64,000 nt of DNA from Akkermansiaceae bacterium (GCA_019634595.1 JAHCBC010000002.1:124001-188000); one strand, 5' to 3'; counted from the stretch's first letter, positions 43,411 through 52,468 are shown. Made by a program: numbers and translations. Notes: generated from the letters alone by a model not told the origin.

Positions 43411-43686
43411 TCAGAGAATGGTGCCCTTCTTCTCTTCTTCCTTCTTCTTGCCCGGGCAATCATCCTTGTCCTTCTTGTCCTTGCCGGCGAGGAGGGTGCC
43501 TTTCTTCTCCTCTTTCTTTTTGCCGGGGCAGTCGTCCTTCTCCTTCTTGTCCTTGTTCGGGCAGTCGTCCTTTTTCTTTTCAGCGGCGACGGCCTTCTCC
43601 TGGAGAGGAGCGGCGGTGACGACGTTGGAACCGGCGGCGAGGACTCCGGCGACGGCGGCTGCAACGAGTGCGTTGGTGGCTTTCAT
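43411..43686 (-). CDS. Secreted Cys/Lys-repeat peptide, predicted MNIO RiPP precursor
   Basis: A 91-residue peptide with a Sec signal (MKATNALVAAAVAGVLAAG..., cleavage near residue 26) and a low-complexity mature part with Cys at 42, 53 and 77. Two near-identical units, KEKDDCPGKKKEEKKGTLL and KDKDDCPGKKKEEEKKGTIL, follow a shorter KKKDDCPNKDK. No other Cys is present. Long signal-bearing precursors with repeated Cys motifs next to DUF692 and DUF2063 genes define bufferin-like clusters, but the EGKCG motif of known bufferins is absent. A GGAACTT box about 110 bp upstream recalls ECF promoters, but I find no clear -10. Confidence 0.8.
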   Translation of the reverse strand: MKATNALVAAAVAGVLAAGSNVVTAAPLQEKAVAAEKKKDDCPNKDKKEKDDCPGKKKEEKKGTLLAGKDKKDKDDCPGKKKEEEKKGTIL

Positions 43687-43815
43687 TTGGGTTCGGTTGT
43701 TTTCTTTGGTTTTTAGCGTGAAAACCGGACGCTCATCGCCTCCGATTCCATCCGGACTATTAGCACGAATTTTCCCGGCGCGAGAGATTTCCTCAGAAGT
43801 TCCCGGAAAAAAATT

Positions 43816-45258
43816 TCACTGGATGGGGGCCAGCAACCGGGCCAAACGCGCGGCAACCCGGAAGTGGAACGGCCGGCGGGTGAAGTCCTCCACGCGTTCT
43901 TCCTTACACCCGGAGAAGTCCTCCTCCAGCATCTCCGCCACCTCACGGAGGAACTTTTTGTCCGAGGAAAACGCCATGATCTCGAAGTTCAGGCGGAAGG
44001 AACGGTTGTCCAGATTCGCCGAACCCACCGCGGCCAGACGGCTGTCCACCAGGACGACCTTCTGGTGCAGGAAGCCGGTCTGGTAGCGGAAAATCCTCAC
44101 CCCGAACGGGATGGACTGCTCATAGTAAGTGAACGCCGACAACCAGACCAGCAGGTGGTCAACCCGCTCCGGGATCATGACGCGGACATCCACCCCGCGG
44201 ATGGCGGCCGCCTGCAGCGCGGTCATCACCCCTTCGTCCGGAACAAAATACGGCGAGGCGATCCACAGCCGCTCGCGGGACGAGTTCGCCGCCTCCGCCA
44301 CCATCAGTTGCCAGGAGTCCATGTCATCCGCAGGTCCCGTCGGGATGATGGCGGCGATCTGGTCCTCCGCCTCCACCTCCTTCTCCCAGGTCAGGTCCAG
44401 CATCTCATCCGTGGCCCAGAACCAGTCCTGGAGGAAAACCAACTGGAGGGCCTCCACCGTCGGGCCGCGCATCCGCAGGTGCGTGTCACGCCATTTCCCG
44501 AACTTCTGGTTCCGTCCGAGATACTCATCCCCGACATTGATCCCGCCGATGAAGCCGATCTCCCCGTCAATCACGACGAGCTTCCGGTGGTTGCGGAAAT
44601 TCACCTGGAGGCGGGAGTACCACATCCGGTTCGTCCCGAACGATTCGCAACGCACCCCGGCCTCCTTCAGTTCCCGCAGGTAGCGGCGCGGCAGCTTGCT
44701 CGACCCGATCTCATCGAAGAGAAACCAGACCTTCACCCCCTGCCGGGCCTTTTCCATCAGCAGGGCCTGGAACTTTTTCCCGATCCGGTCGTTTTTGACG
44801 ATGTAGAAATTGACGCACACATACTCCTTCGCAGAACGGATGGAGGTGAAGATGGCCTCGAAGATCGCCTCGCCGTCGATCAGCAGCTCGAGCGCGTTCC
44901 CCCGGGTGAACGGCAGCCCGCCCAGGTAGCGCGCGGTTCTGGCGAAGGCGTCATCCCGCGGAATCTCCACCTCACGGATGGCCAGTTTTTCATACATGGC
45001 GGAGGCCAGCCGGCTCATCCGGTTGTCATCATCCCGCCGCGCTTTCACGTAGCCCTCGAACCGGGTCCGCCCCAGCATCCAATACAGCGGGATGGCGACG
45101 TAGGGGAACGTCAGCAGGGAGATCACCCACGCGATGGTCCCCTGGGAAGTGCGGACGTGCATGACCGCGTGGATCACATGGACGATGCCCAGCACATGGA
45201 GGGTGACCACCCCCGCGACACCGAGCCACGCCATCACCTCCGGACTGATCACTGCCAT
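43816..45258 (-). CDS. cls: Cardiolipin synthase, phospholipase D family
   Basis: About 480 residues (start MAVISPEVMAWLGVAGVV at 45258; 45294 also open). Two N-terminal membrane helices are followed by two HKD motifs: HRKLVVIDGEIGFIGGINVG and HQKVVLVDSRLAAVGSANLD. This is the bacterial Cls layout, which condenses two phosphatidylglycerols to cardiolipin at the inner membrane. RRDDDNRMSRLASAMYEKL and the remaining spacing match the family. It is upstream of the MNIO precursor gene on the same strand, but 129 bp apart. Confidence 0.9.
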   Translation of the reverse strand: MAVISPEVMAWLGVAGVVTLHVLGIVHVIHAVMHVRTSQGTIAWVISLLTFPYVAIPLYWMLGRTRFEGYVKARRDDDNRMSRLASAMYEKLAIREVEIPRDDAFARTARYLGGLPFTRGNALELLIDGEAIFEAIFTSIRSAKEYVCVNFYIVKNDRIGKKFQALLMEKARQGVKVWFLFDEIGSSKLPRRYLRELKEAGVRCESFGTNRMWYSRLQVNFRNHRKLVVIDGEIGFIGGINVGDEYLGRNQKFGKWRDTHLRMRGPTVEALQLVFLQDWFWATDEMLDLTWEKEVEAEDQIAAIIPTGPADDMDSWQLMVAEAANSSRERLWIASPYFVPDEGVMTALQAAAIRGVDVRVMIPERVDHLLVWLSAFTYYEQSIPFGVRIFRYQTGFLHQKVVLVDSRLAAVGSANLDNRSFRLNFEIMAFSSDKKFLREVAEMLEEDFSGCKEERVEDFTRRPFHFRVAARLARLLAPIQ

Positions 45259-45315
45259 CACGGCCCAGCCTAAGCCATGCCATCCTCCGCACAAGGAATC
45301 TATCAGAGGTCTGTT

Positions 45316-45387
45316 GGAGCGCGGACTTCAGTCCGCCTGGCTTCGTAAAGACCAGATTCCATGGATGCGGACTGAAGTCCGCGCTCC
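45316..45387. repeat. REP pair (family A) as BIME
   Basis: GGAGC plus GCGGACTTCAGTCCGC at 45316-45336, and the inverse at 45367-45387, 30 bp apart. The first is followed by CTGGCTTCGTA, as in the 13.8-kb copies. The pair sits in the 138-bp gap upstream of cls. Confidence 0.9.
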
Positions 45388-45396
45388 ATTTCCAAT

Positions 45397-46134
45397 CTAA
45401 CCACCCTTGGCTATGCGGTGGAAATGCCAGCGGATCTCTTCGTCATAGGCGTGCAGCGAAGGATAGAGTATTTCCGAACTGCGGATACCAGTATTGGTCC
45501 GCTCCACCGGCAGCACAGCCCGGATTTCCGCCACCGTGGTTGCAATATCCTCCTCCTTGTGGAGCTGGATGTGCCTGCCATTCACAAAAATCGCGTTGGT
45601 GGCGATGAGCGAGAGCTTCATCCGCTGCGGCGTCGTCCAGAAGAAGAACTCGATGCGGAACTCTTTCTCCGGCTCCTCCCGGTAAATCCGCTCCACGCCG
45701 TCCTCCCCGTAACCTCTCTGCCGGCCTCTGTTCGGGTTCAGCACGTTCCCGGGCTTCACCCGCGTTCTCATCAGGTACCCGCCCGAGAGGAAAACCAGAT
45801 CCGCCAGCGCCCGGGAGGTCACCCGTCCCATGGAGTCCGTGAAACGCAGCCATTCATCCGCCACCTCCACCCGCTGCACCTGGAAGTCCGCAGGCAGCGG
45901 CGGAAGTTCCGCATCATCCACGATCTCGACCGGGAATCCGCGCGCGTCCAGCGCCGCCTTCATCCGCACGGCATCGCCATGCGGGAGCCTCGAAACCACG
46001 ATGCCGAACAGGTCCCGGTGGTGCTGCACCAGATCCGCCTTCGCCACGGTCTCCGTCCCTTCGGCGGTTTCCAAAAAAGAATCCCGCCCGATCATCTGAT
46101 CGAGCGAGATTTGCAAAAGGCTGAAGGTGGGCAT
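45397..46134 (-). CDS. Conserved hypothetical protein
   Basis: About 245 residues from ATG 46134 (MPTFSLLQISLDQMIGRDSF; a longer start at 46143 exists). Soluble, with no signal or membrane helix. Notable segments are KADLVQHHRDLFGIVVSRLP, GGYLMRTRVKPGNVLNPNRG and FRIEFFFWTTPQRMKLSLIA. I do not recognise the family. It follows ndk by 37 bp on the same strand and may share its transcript. Confidence 0.65.
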   Translation of the reverse strand: MPTFSLLQISLDQMIGRDSFLETAEGTETVAKADLVQHHRDLFGIVVSRLPHGDAVRMKAALDARGFPVEIVDDAELPPLPADFQVQRVEVADEWLRFTDSMGRVTSRALADLVFLSGGYLMRTRVKPGNVLNPNRGRQRGYGEDGVERIYREEPEKEFRIEFFFWTTPQRMKLSLIATNAIFVNGRHIQLHKEEDIATTVAEIRAVLPVERTNTGIRSSEILYPSLHAYDEEIRWHFHRIAKGG

Positions 46135-46171
46135 GCCCCCCACTCAATCCATCCCCGGAGGGAAGTTCACC

Positions 46172-46609
46172 TCAAAACTTGAAGACTTCGCCGGGCTGGA
46201 AGAAGCGCTTGATTTCGGCTTCCGCAGCTTCCGGGGAATCGGAGGCGTGGCACACGTTGCGCATCTTGGACTCGCTGTCCTTGAAGCCGAAGTCACCGCG
46301 GATGGTTCCGGCGGGGGCCTGGGTGGAATCCGTCGGTCCGAGCAGGTCGCGCACGCGGCCGATCACGTTCTCGCCTTCCAGGGCGAGGGCGATCACCGGG
46401 GACTCCTGCATGAAACCGCGCACGGACGGGAAGAACGGCTTGTCGGCGATGTGGGAGTAGTGCTCCGCGAGAACCTCGTCGCTCAGCGCGAGCATCTTGA
46501 TGCCGCGGATGACGAATCCTTCCTTCAGGAAGCGTGCAAGCACCTCGCCGGTGAGGTTTTTCTGAACCGCGTCCGGCTTGAACAAAATCAAAGTGGTCTC
46601 AAGAGCCAT
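46172..46609 (-). CDS. ndk: Nucleoside diphosphate kinase
   Basis: A 145-residue enzyme that transfers the gamma phosphate from ATP to NDPs through a phospho-His. It starts MALETTLILFKPDAVQKNLT and has the active-site loop NVCHASDSPE with catalytic H121; FPSVRGFMQESPVIALALEG and RGDFGF (usually RGDFG/RGDYG) are also conserved. The small changes (N-V-C-H-A-S-D instead of the more usual N-x-x-H-G-S-D) are within family variation. Confidence 0.95.
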   Translation of the reverse strand: MALETTLILFKPDAVQKNLTGEVLARFLKEGFVIRGIKMLALSDEVLAEHYSHIADKPFFPSVRGFMQESPVIALALEGENVIGRVRDLLGPTDSTQAPAGTIRGDFGFKDSESKMRNVCHASDSPEAAEAEIKRFFQPGEVFKF

Positions 46610-46651
46610 GCCGCGAAGTAGGTGGCGGAACGCGGGGTGGCAAGCCTTTCT

Positions 46652-47986
46652 TCAAGGCGGGTCCAGGGCATCCGCCCGTTGTTTCAGGGCTTTCGCGGCC
46701 TCCGCGTTCCGGTTTTCCCGATCCCACAGCCCGGCCAACCGGCGCAGCGCGGCGGCGGTTTCCTTCTTCTGTTCCGGGGGAAATGACCGGATGGCGGTGC
46801 GCATGCGTTCCTCCGCCGCCTTGCTCTGCCCCTCTTCCAGCAGGCAGTCCGCGGACTCCATCAGGAAGGCGGCGTCCGGCTTCATGTCGCCCATGGCAGC
46901 CTCCGCCTCGCGGAACAACCGGCCCGCCTTTGACTTCGTCTCCGGGTCCAGACGGGTGGCGACCGCCAGCTTCATCGCCAGCTCCGGCCGTGACGGATGG
47001 TCGAAAACGCCCTTCTCCAGCAGCAACCTCGCCGCCCGGGGATCTCCGGCGGCCAGGAACTCGTCCGCCAGGATGACGAACTCCCTCGGCGAGCCGCCGC
47101 GTGCCTTCAGCAGCTCCGCCCCGTAGTGGCGGGCTTCCTTTTCGTTCCCCTTCAGCCGGTGGAACTTCGCCAGCGACTGCAGTGCCAGTTCGCTCTTCGG
47201 GCGGATGTCCACCACCTCCTTCAGCGCGGCCTCCCCCTCGGCATCCCGCTTCGCGGAAAACAACAGCACCCCCAGCCGGGTCCGCAGGTCCAGCGACCAC
47301 GGCGCGGCCTTCACATGATCCGACAGGATCCGGATCGCGTCATCCGGACGCCCGGTGGTGCGGAAATACTCCGACGCCGCCCTGGCAAGACCCGCGTCCT
47401 CCGGGTGCGCCTGCAACGCGGTAAGGTAGCGGCGGTCCACCCGGTCCCGAGCAACGATGTCATCCCCCTTGAACAAGCCCCGCGCGGTGGAGGCGTAGAT
47501 TTCCGCCGCCTGCGGATCGGAGTCCGGGAGCTGCTCCATCAGGGTCATCGCCTTGTCCATCTCACCCCGGGTCCGGAAAATGGTCAGCAGCCGGGAAATC
47601 AGCGTCAGATCCCCCGGATGTTTCTCCAGCGTCTTTTCCAGGATCTCCACCGCCAGCTTCTGCGCCACCGCGTCACCATGGCCCGTCTGTTCCAGGATGG
47701 AGGCATAGGCCAGTTGGACATCCGTCCGTTCCGGCGCGCCCTGCGCCAGGTCACGGTAAAGTTTCACCGCACCCGCACGGTCGTTCGCGGCCAGCCGGTA
47801 TTCCGCCAGCTTCCGCACCAGAGGGAGCGCCTGCGGGTCCAGCTTCCACGCCTTTTCAAAAGCCGTCTGCGCCGCCGCGTCATCCCCGCGCTCCTCCGCC
47901 CGCACGCCCATCGCATATTCCACACGGGGATCCGCCGCGAGCAGTGGGGATACCATCGTCATCACCACAACGGAAACCTTGTTCAT
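46652..47986 (-). CDS. Secreted tetratricopeptide-repeat protein
   Basis: A 444-residue protein with a short signal peptide (MNKVSVVVMTMVSPLLAADP) and TPR units almost throughout: AAAQTAFEKAWKLDPQALP, RAGAVKLYRDLAQGAPERT, PDDAIRILSDHVKAAPWSL, AEGEAALKEVVDIRPKSEL and others. It likely scaffolds protein contacts in the periplasm. Its start overlaps the stop of the 91-residue gene upstream, and ndk follows 42 bp downstream. Confidence 0.82.
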   Translation of the reverse strand: MNKVSVVVMTMVSPLLAADPRVEYAMGVRAEERGDDAAAQTAFEKAWKLDPQALPLVRKLAEYRLAANDRAGAVKLYRDLAQGAPERTDVQLAYASILEQTGHGDAVAQKLAVEILEKTLEKHPGDLTLISRLLTIFRTRGEMDKAMTLMEQLPDSDPQAAEIYASTARGLFKGDDIVARDRVDRRYLTALQAHPEDAGLARAASEYFRTTGRPDDAIRILSDHVKAAPWSLDLRTRLGVLLFSAKRDAEGEAALKEVVDIRPKSELALQSLAKFHRLKGNEKEARHYGAELLKARGGSPREFVILADEFLAAGDPRAARLLLEKGVFDHPSRPELAMKLAVATRLDPETKSKAGRLFREAEAAMGDMKPDAAFLMESADCLLEEGQSKAAEERMRTAIRSFPPEQKKETAAALRRLAGLWDRENRNAEAAKALKQRADALDPP

Positions 47987-48258
47987 GCGGATTTCCTACG
48001 GTCCGTATAAAATCCCAGATCCCTGGCTTTGTCCAACCGCTCTAGCGCGCACCGCACCTCATTCCAGCCTTCGTCCTCATCCTCCGTATCCAGCCGGGCC
48101 ATCGCACCTGCGAGCATCATCTGGAATTGGAAATCCGACAGCTCGAACACCGATCCCAGCCGATCTTCAGGTGATGCACGCCTCGCCCGCATCACCTTTT
48201 CCCGATAAATCGAGTCCTGCAGATCGAGCAGGGCGGTCGGGTAATCATGAGGGTTCAT
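47983..48258 (-). CDS. Small hypothetical protein
   Basis: A 91-residue acidic soluble protein (MNPHDYPTALLDLQDSIYRE ... EDEDEGWNEVRCALERLDK). Predicted helical; no motif. It is translationally coupled to the TPR gene by an ATGA overlap. Function is unknown. Confidence 0.6.
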   Translation of the reverse strand: MNPHDYPTALLDLQDSIYREKVMRARRASPEDRLGSVFELSDFQFQMMLAGAMARLDTEDEDEGWNEVRCALERLDKARDLGFYTDRRKSA

Positions 48259-48373
48259 GGTGTCGGGAGAATAAACCTCTCCCGGTACACCGGCAAGCCG
48301 TCATGCGGAGGAGGCTTGGAGAGTCTCCCGTCCCGAAAAATGGTGAATTATGACGGTCCATCACGCCGTGGTT

Positions 48374-48483
48374 GGGTAGCGAATTTCGTGAGAAATTCGG
48401 TGGGGAGGATGGCACCTCACGGATAAGCGTCGGCTTTTCGGGGACTTCCCCACAGCCGGAAGTCTCACGACTTCCGCTACCCC
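48374..48483. repeat. REP pair, family B (GTAGC-type)
   Basis: Two facing units: 48374-48400, GGGTAGC then stem GAATTTC-GTGA-GAAATTC then GG, and 48457-48483, whose reverse complement reads GGGTAGC then GGAAGTC-GTGA-GACTTCC then GG. Flanks and the GTGA loop are constant while the stem changes in a compensated way. It fills most of the 236-bp gap between 48259 and 48494. Confidence 0.88.
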
Positions 48484-48494
48484 ACCGCGCCCGG

Positions 48495-51400
48495 CTACTT
48501 CACCGGGATCCGCCGGTGCAGCTCTCCCGCAACCTTTCCGTCCTTCTCCAGGACGATGGTGACGGGCAGCTCCCGCACCGCCGTGGTGGCGGGCGGGGTG
48601 AGCGTGAGGTTCCCCGCCGCCTTCCAGCCGGGCGGGACGACCACCTTCGTTGTGACGCCGGAGGAAACGGTCACCGGGATGGCCGTCTCCGCACCGCGTG
48701 AAACGGATGCCGGCACCTCGCCGAATCCGGTGCCGCCCTTGCCGAGCGTCGCCGCCAGATCCCCGCCGCCGTCATACACCAGCAGGATGGGATCCGCGCC
48801 GAGGCTGAGCGTGAGGGCCTTTCCGCCCGCATCCAGTTGCGAGGTCGTGCCATCCACCCGCACCAGCTTCACCGCGCCCACACCTTCCAGCGGGATGTCG
48901 AGGTCATCGGTCCCGGACTCCTTCCACAGGAACTGCAGCGACCTGCCCTCCCGGTCCCGGAAAAGGAACGCCTGCACCCCGCCGTCATAGGTCTTCTCCG
49001 CGACGAACTTCTTGATGCCGACGGCGTTGACCGTGTGGTACCACGCCACCGCATCCAGCCGCGGCGCGTAGCGGTTGAAGCGGCAGTCGAACAGGTTGTG
49101 CGAGTCTCCGGACGAGCCGTGGCTTTTCCCCTCCGGGTCCGGATAAAGAATGCCGAACCAGCACATGTTCGCCCCGCCTTCGGCGAAAAACGCCGCCGTC
49201 TTCTTGAAGACCTCCACCGCCACCACATGGCGCGTCTGGCCCTGGCTGTTGAGGCCCAGTTCCGTGGACCACAGCGGCTTTTCCACGCCGTGCTGTTTCA
49301 TCAGCTCCTTGTATTTCACCATCGTCCGCCGCACGTCCGCGGGCCGCTCGTAAATGTGGAAGTCAAAGGCGTCGCAGTATTTCCCATAGTCCAGACCGAA
49401 GTATTCCGGGTTCGGCTCCACGGAGGTGGCCACCACCGGGATGGTGGGGTCGGTTTTCTTGATCTCGTCGTAGAGCACGCGGTAGGCCTCCACGTTCGCC
49501 TTCACCCGCTCGCCCGTGCCGTGTGGCTCGTTGCCCAGGTTGATGATCATCGGCCGGTAGCCGCCGAACTCATTGATGAAATTCCGCACGCCCTGCCGCA
49601 GCGCTGTCTCGTCGTAATCGCGCTTTCCATCCTCGATGAACTTGGCCGGGGTGGTGGTCAGCCAACCGAGGCCGAGTTCCTTCACCAGCTCGATCCGCGG
49701 AAGCTCCGGCTTGTAGGGCGGCTTCGATGACCACCCTCCCCACAGGCCGACGATGCGGATGCCCATCCGGTCGCTGAGGCGGATGTATTCGGCCACGCGG
49801 TTGTCCCAGTTGCGGGCGGTGAAGGGCACCTCATCCGGCTTGTACTGGCGGTTGGGTGATTCCGGCAGGATGGCGAAGGATGTCTGGTGGAAGAACGGCT
49901 TCGCGCCCGCCTGTTCGCTGGTCGCCTCGATCTCATAGTAGCGGCCGATCTCCAGCGGTGCCTGGGAAAGGTCGAGCGTGGCGGTGTAGGTGTTCTTTTC
50001 CCCTGCGGTGAGCTTCAGCTTCACCGGGGACATCTGCTCCGCGCCCCAGTAGTCCCGCACCACACAGGTGATTTCATGATCCTTTGGCAGCGGCTTGCCC
50101 GCCGCCACCGTGAGGGTGACCGTCCGCGGATCCTCCGGCTTCAGCAGGTTCCCCAGCGCCGCCGTGGAAAAGAGGATGCGGGTAACGGCGTTCGGCGTGC
50201 CACTGGCCGGGGTGAGGAATCCCGCGCTCACGTTTCCGATCCAGAATGACCCCCAAGTCTTGTTGAGCTGCGCCACGAAACGGGCGGAGACCGCGCCTTT
50301 CGGCAACTCGATGGCCTGCTGGATCTCCGTCATCGGCTTCGGCCCGTACACATCCGCGACGGTAAAATTCCCCATCACCTTTCCTGCGGCGTCCGCCACC
50401 TCCAGCACCATGGTGCCGCTGTAGGAACTGTCCGGCGACTTCAGCTCCGACCGGACAGAGGCGGATACCTGCCAGTTCCCGGGCGTCACCTTGAACGACG
50501 GGCTGGCCGCCGTGGCGGGTTGGTTCGCCTCATTCTCCGTGCGGGAAAATTTCAGGCTGTCCCCGTCCACGGTCACCCCGCCCTGGGTCTTCCACGGGGC
50601 GTTGGCGAAGTCCACCTTGAACGCCTCCGCCACCACCGACGCACGCGTCCCTTCCACGGAGATGTCCTTCAGCAGGATGACCGGTTCCTTTTCCGCCCCG
50701 CTGTTGAGGGCGATGGAAATGAGCTTGGCGGGCGCATGCCACTTTCCGTCCTTCGCGCCGCCCCAGTGTTCGCCACCGGCGATCTTTGACGGCAGGATCT
50801 CCAGGTCATTCCACTGCCCATCCGCGTTGATCTTCATCCTCGCCTGGTGCGTCTGGCCGGTGCCGTCCACGAGCTGGATGCGGATGCCGGCTGCGTTCGA
50901 CGTTTTATATTTCAACCGGAATCCGGAGGTGTCCTTGAAAGCGAGATCCTCCAGACGCTTCACCGCCGCCACGTAGGCACCACCGCCGGTGAAGTCTCCG
51001 GAAAGTTTCATCGCCCCATCTTCATCGTTGAGAGAGCCTTTCGCGCCCTTGAACTCCGGTCCGTTCGTGAAGTTCCAGGCCGCGCTGCCCCCCTCACTGA
51101 GCGGGGCGGTTGCTTTCACCAGCGTCTCCGGCGGGGTCGGCAGCAGGTTCACTTCATTCAGCCAGAGCGTCCGGACCGGTTGCTTCTCCGTCTTTCCCAG
51201 CAGGAGGTAGATCGCGGACGCGGGCTGGTGCCATTTGCCATCCTTCGCTCCGCCCCAGGATTCATACTTCGCCACCCCGGGGATCGCGTCCGACTGTCCG
51301 CGCTTCGAGAAAAATTCCTCGATGGGGAACTCGATCTTCTGCCAGTCGTCGGAGGTATCCGTCACCAGCGCGAGCTGGTGGCACTGGCCGGAGCCGTCGA

Positions 51401-51722
51401 TGAGCCGCATGGTGAAGCGGTCGGAGCCGGGATTTTTCACCCACATGGAGACCCCTGCGATGGGAGTCTTCGTGAACTGCTTCCCCGCCTGCACGTACAT
51501 CCCGGCCTTGGAGAAATCCCCGCTCAGTTTGAGCGACGGCTTCCCGTCACGCGGGGCGGTGGCATCGATCTCCAGCCCGCCTTTCGCCCCGCCGCCGAAT
51601 TCCTGGCCGTTGTTGAACGACCAGCCGTTGGACGGCTGCGCGTCCTCGATGAGCGGAACCGGTGGCTGCGCGGCGAGCAGTCCGGCGCTCAGGATCAGGA
51701 GCAGGGCGGCTTTTTTGATCAT
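48495..51722 (-). CDS. Large secreted clan-A glycosidase-like protein with duplicated N-terminal modules
   Basis: 1075 residues with a signal peptide (MIKKAALLLILSAGLLA). Two homologous N-terminal beta-sandwich modules (about 30-195 and 215-355) share WxFxNGxEF, LKLSGDF and HWGGAKDGKWHxPA motifs, the last appearing twice (ESWGGAKDGKWHQPASAIYL and HWGGAKDGKWHAPAKLISIA). A TIM-barrel follows (about 640-900) with acid/base Glu in MIINLGNEPHGTGERV and a candidate nucleophile Glu in PLWSTELGLNSQG, like GH-A families such as GH5/GH39. A C-terminal beta domain completes it. It probably degrades a polysaccharide outside the cell; the substrate is unknown. Confidence 0.78.
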   Translation of the reverse strand: MIKKAALLLILSAGLLAAQPPVPLIEDAQPSNGWSFNNGQEFGGGAKGGLEIDATAPRDGKPSLKLSGDFSKAGMYVQAGKQFTKTPIAGVSMWVKNPGSDRFTMRLIDGSGQCHQLALVTDTSDDWQKIEFPIEEFFSKRGQSDAIPGVAKYESWGGAKDGKWHQPASAIYLLLGKTEKQPVRTLWLNEVNLLPTPPETLVKATAPLSEGGSAAWNFTNGPEFKGAKGSLNDEDGAMKLSGDFTGGGAYVAAVKRLEDLAFKDTSGFRLKYKTSNAAGIRIQLVDGTGQTHQARMKINADGQWNDLEILPSKIAGGEHWGGAKDGKWHAPAKLISIALNSGAEKEPVILLKDISVEGTRASVVAEAFKVDFANAPWKTQGGVTVDGDSLKFSRTENEANQPATAASPSFKVTPGNWQVSASVRSELKSPDSSYSGTMVLEVADAAGKVMGNFTVADVYGPKPMTEIQQAIELPKGAVSARFVAQLNKTWGSFWIGNVSAGFLTPASGTPNAVTRILFSTAALGNLLKPEDPRTVTLTVAAGKPLPKDHEITCVVRDYWGAEQMSPVKLKLTAGEKNTYTATLDLSQAPLEIGRYYEIEATSEQAGAKPFFHQTSFAILPESPNRQYKPDEVPFTARNWDNRVAEYIRLSDRMGIRIVGLWGGWSSKPPYKPELPRIELVKELGLGWLTTTPAKFIEDGKRDYDETALRQGVRNFINEFGGYRPMIINLGNEPHGTGERVKANVEAYRVLYDEIKKTDPTIPVVATSVEPNPEYFGLDYGKYCDAFDFHIYERPADVRRTMVKYKELMKQHGVEKPLWSTELGLNSQGQTRHVVAVEVFKKTAAFFAEGGANMCWFGILYPDPEGKSHGSSGDSHNLFDCRFNRYAPRLDAVAWYHTVNAVGIKKFVAEKTYDGGVQAFLFRDREGRSLQFLWKESGTDDLDIPLEGVGAVKLVRVDGTTSQLDAGGKALTLSLGADPILLVYDGGGDLAATLGKGGTGFGEVPASVSRGAETAIPVTVSSGVTTKVVVPPGWKAAGNLTLTPPATTAVRELPVTIVLEKDGKVAGELHRRIPVK

Positions 51723-51765
51723 GCGGCCACCTGATACGTGGCCATGCGGCGCTTTCGTTCGCGGA

Positions 51766-52461
51766 TCAGCCGTTCCGCCGCCGGACCAGCAGGAACGCCG
51801 CGGCCCCCGCCCCCAGCAGGGCGACGGATGGCTCCGGCACGCTGGTGATCTCCATCGCTCCGATATAGAAAAATTTCTCCGTGGTCGTATTGTTCGCCCC
51901 GGGACCCACGTTGATGACGATCTTTCCTTCCGCGTCCGGAGTCAGCCCGGTGACGGTGACCGACCCGTTCGTGTTCGTGGCGTTCAGAGCCTCGGATTGG
52001 GAGCCGTTTCCTCCGATGGCGGTATAAACGGTTTCACGGTTGACCCCTGCGCCGGTACGCGAGGCGTAGAACAGGATGTTGTAGGTTTCGGAGGGATTCA
52101 GCCCGCTAAGTGTGAACTGCCCGTTCGGAAAGGTCGGCGCAGGGAAGGATCCGCTTGCCACCGTGTGCCCGAAGAAACTGTCTCCGGTCGCACTGGCTGG
52201 AAACAGGGTCGAATTGGTGGCCCCGTTATTGTTCACTCCGCGGAAAGCACCGGTGACCTCGAGCCGGATGCCTGTCGCCGCATTTCCGATGTCGCGCAGA
52301 TCCGCGATGTTGGAGTTGACCGTGCTTCCGGTGAGATTGTTCCACGTCACACCGGCCTCCGTCGTCGTGTTGCCCGTCCCGCCGAAGTCGATCCGGATGA
52401 CGGCGGCTCCGGCGGTGGAAGCGAGGGCGAGTGCGGCGAATGGGGCGAGGAATCGGCTCAT
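51766..52461 (-). CDS. PEP-CTERM sorting-domain protein
   Basis: A 231-residue secreted protein: signal peptide MSRFLAPFAALALASTAGA, early IDFGGTGNTT motif, a FTLSGLNPSETYNILFYASR fibronectin-like strand, and C-terminal VPEPSVALLGAGAAAFLLV then RRRNG. This body type (IDFG start, LxxGxxYxxxFYAS) is frequent in verrucomicrobial PEP-CTERM proteins. It lies downstream of leuA beyond a terminator. Confidence 0.84.
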   Translation of the reverse strand: MSRFLAPFAALALASTAGAAVIRIDFGGTGNTTTEAGVTWNNLTGSTVNSNIADLRDIGNAATGIRLEVTGAFRGVNNNGATNSTLFPASATGDSFFGHTVASGSFPAPTFPNGQFTLSGLNPSETYNILFYASRTGAGVNRETVYTAIGGNGSQSEALNATNTNGSVTVTGLTPDAEGKIVINVGPGANNTTTEKFFYIGAMEITSVPEPSVALLGAGAAAFLLVRRRNG

Positions 52462-52468
52462 GGGAAAG

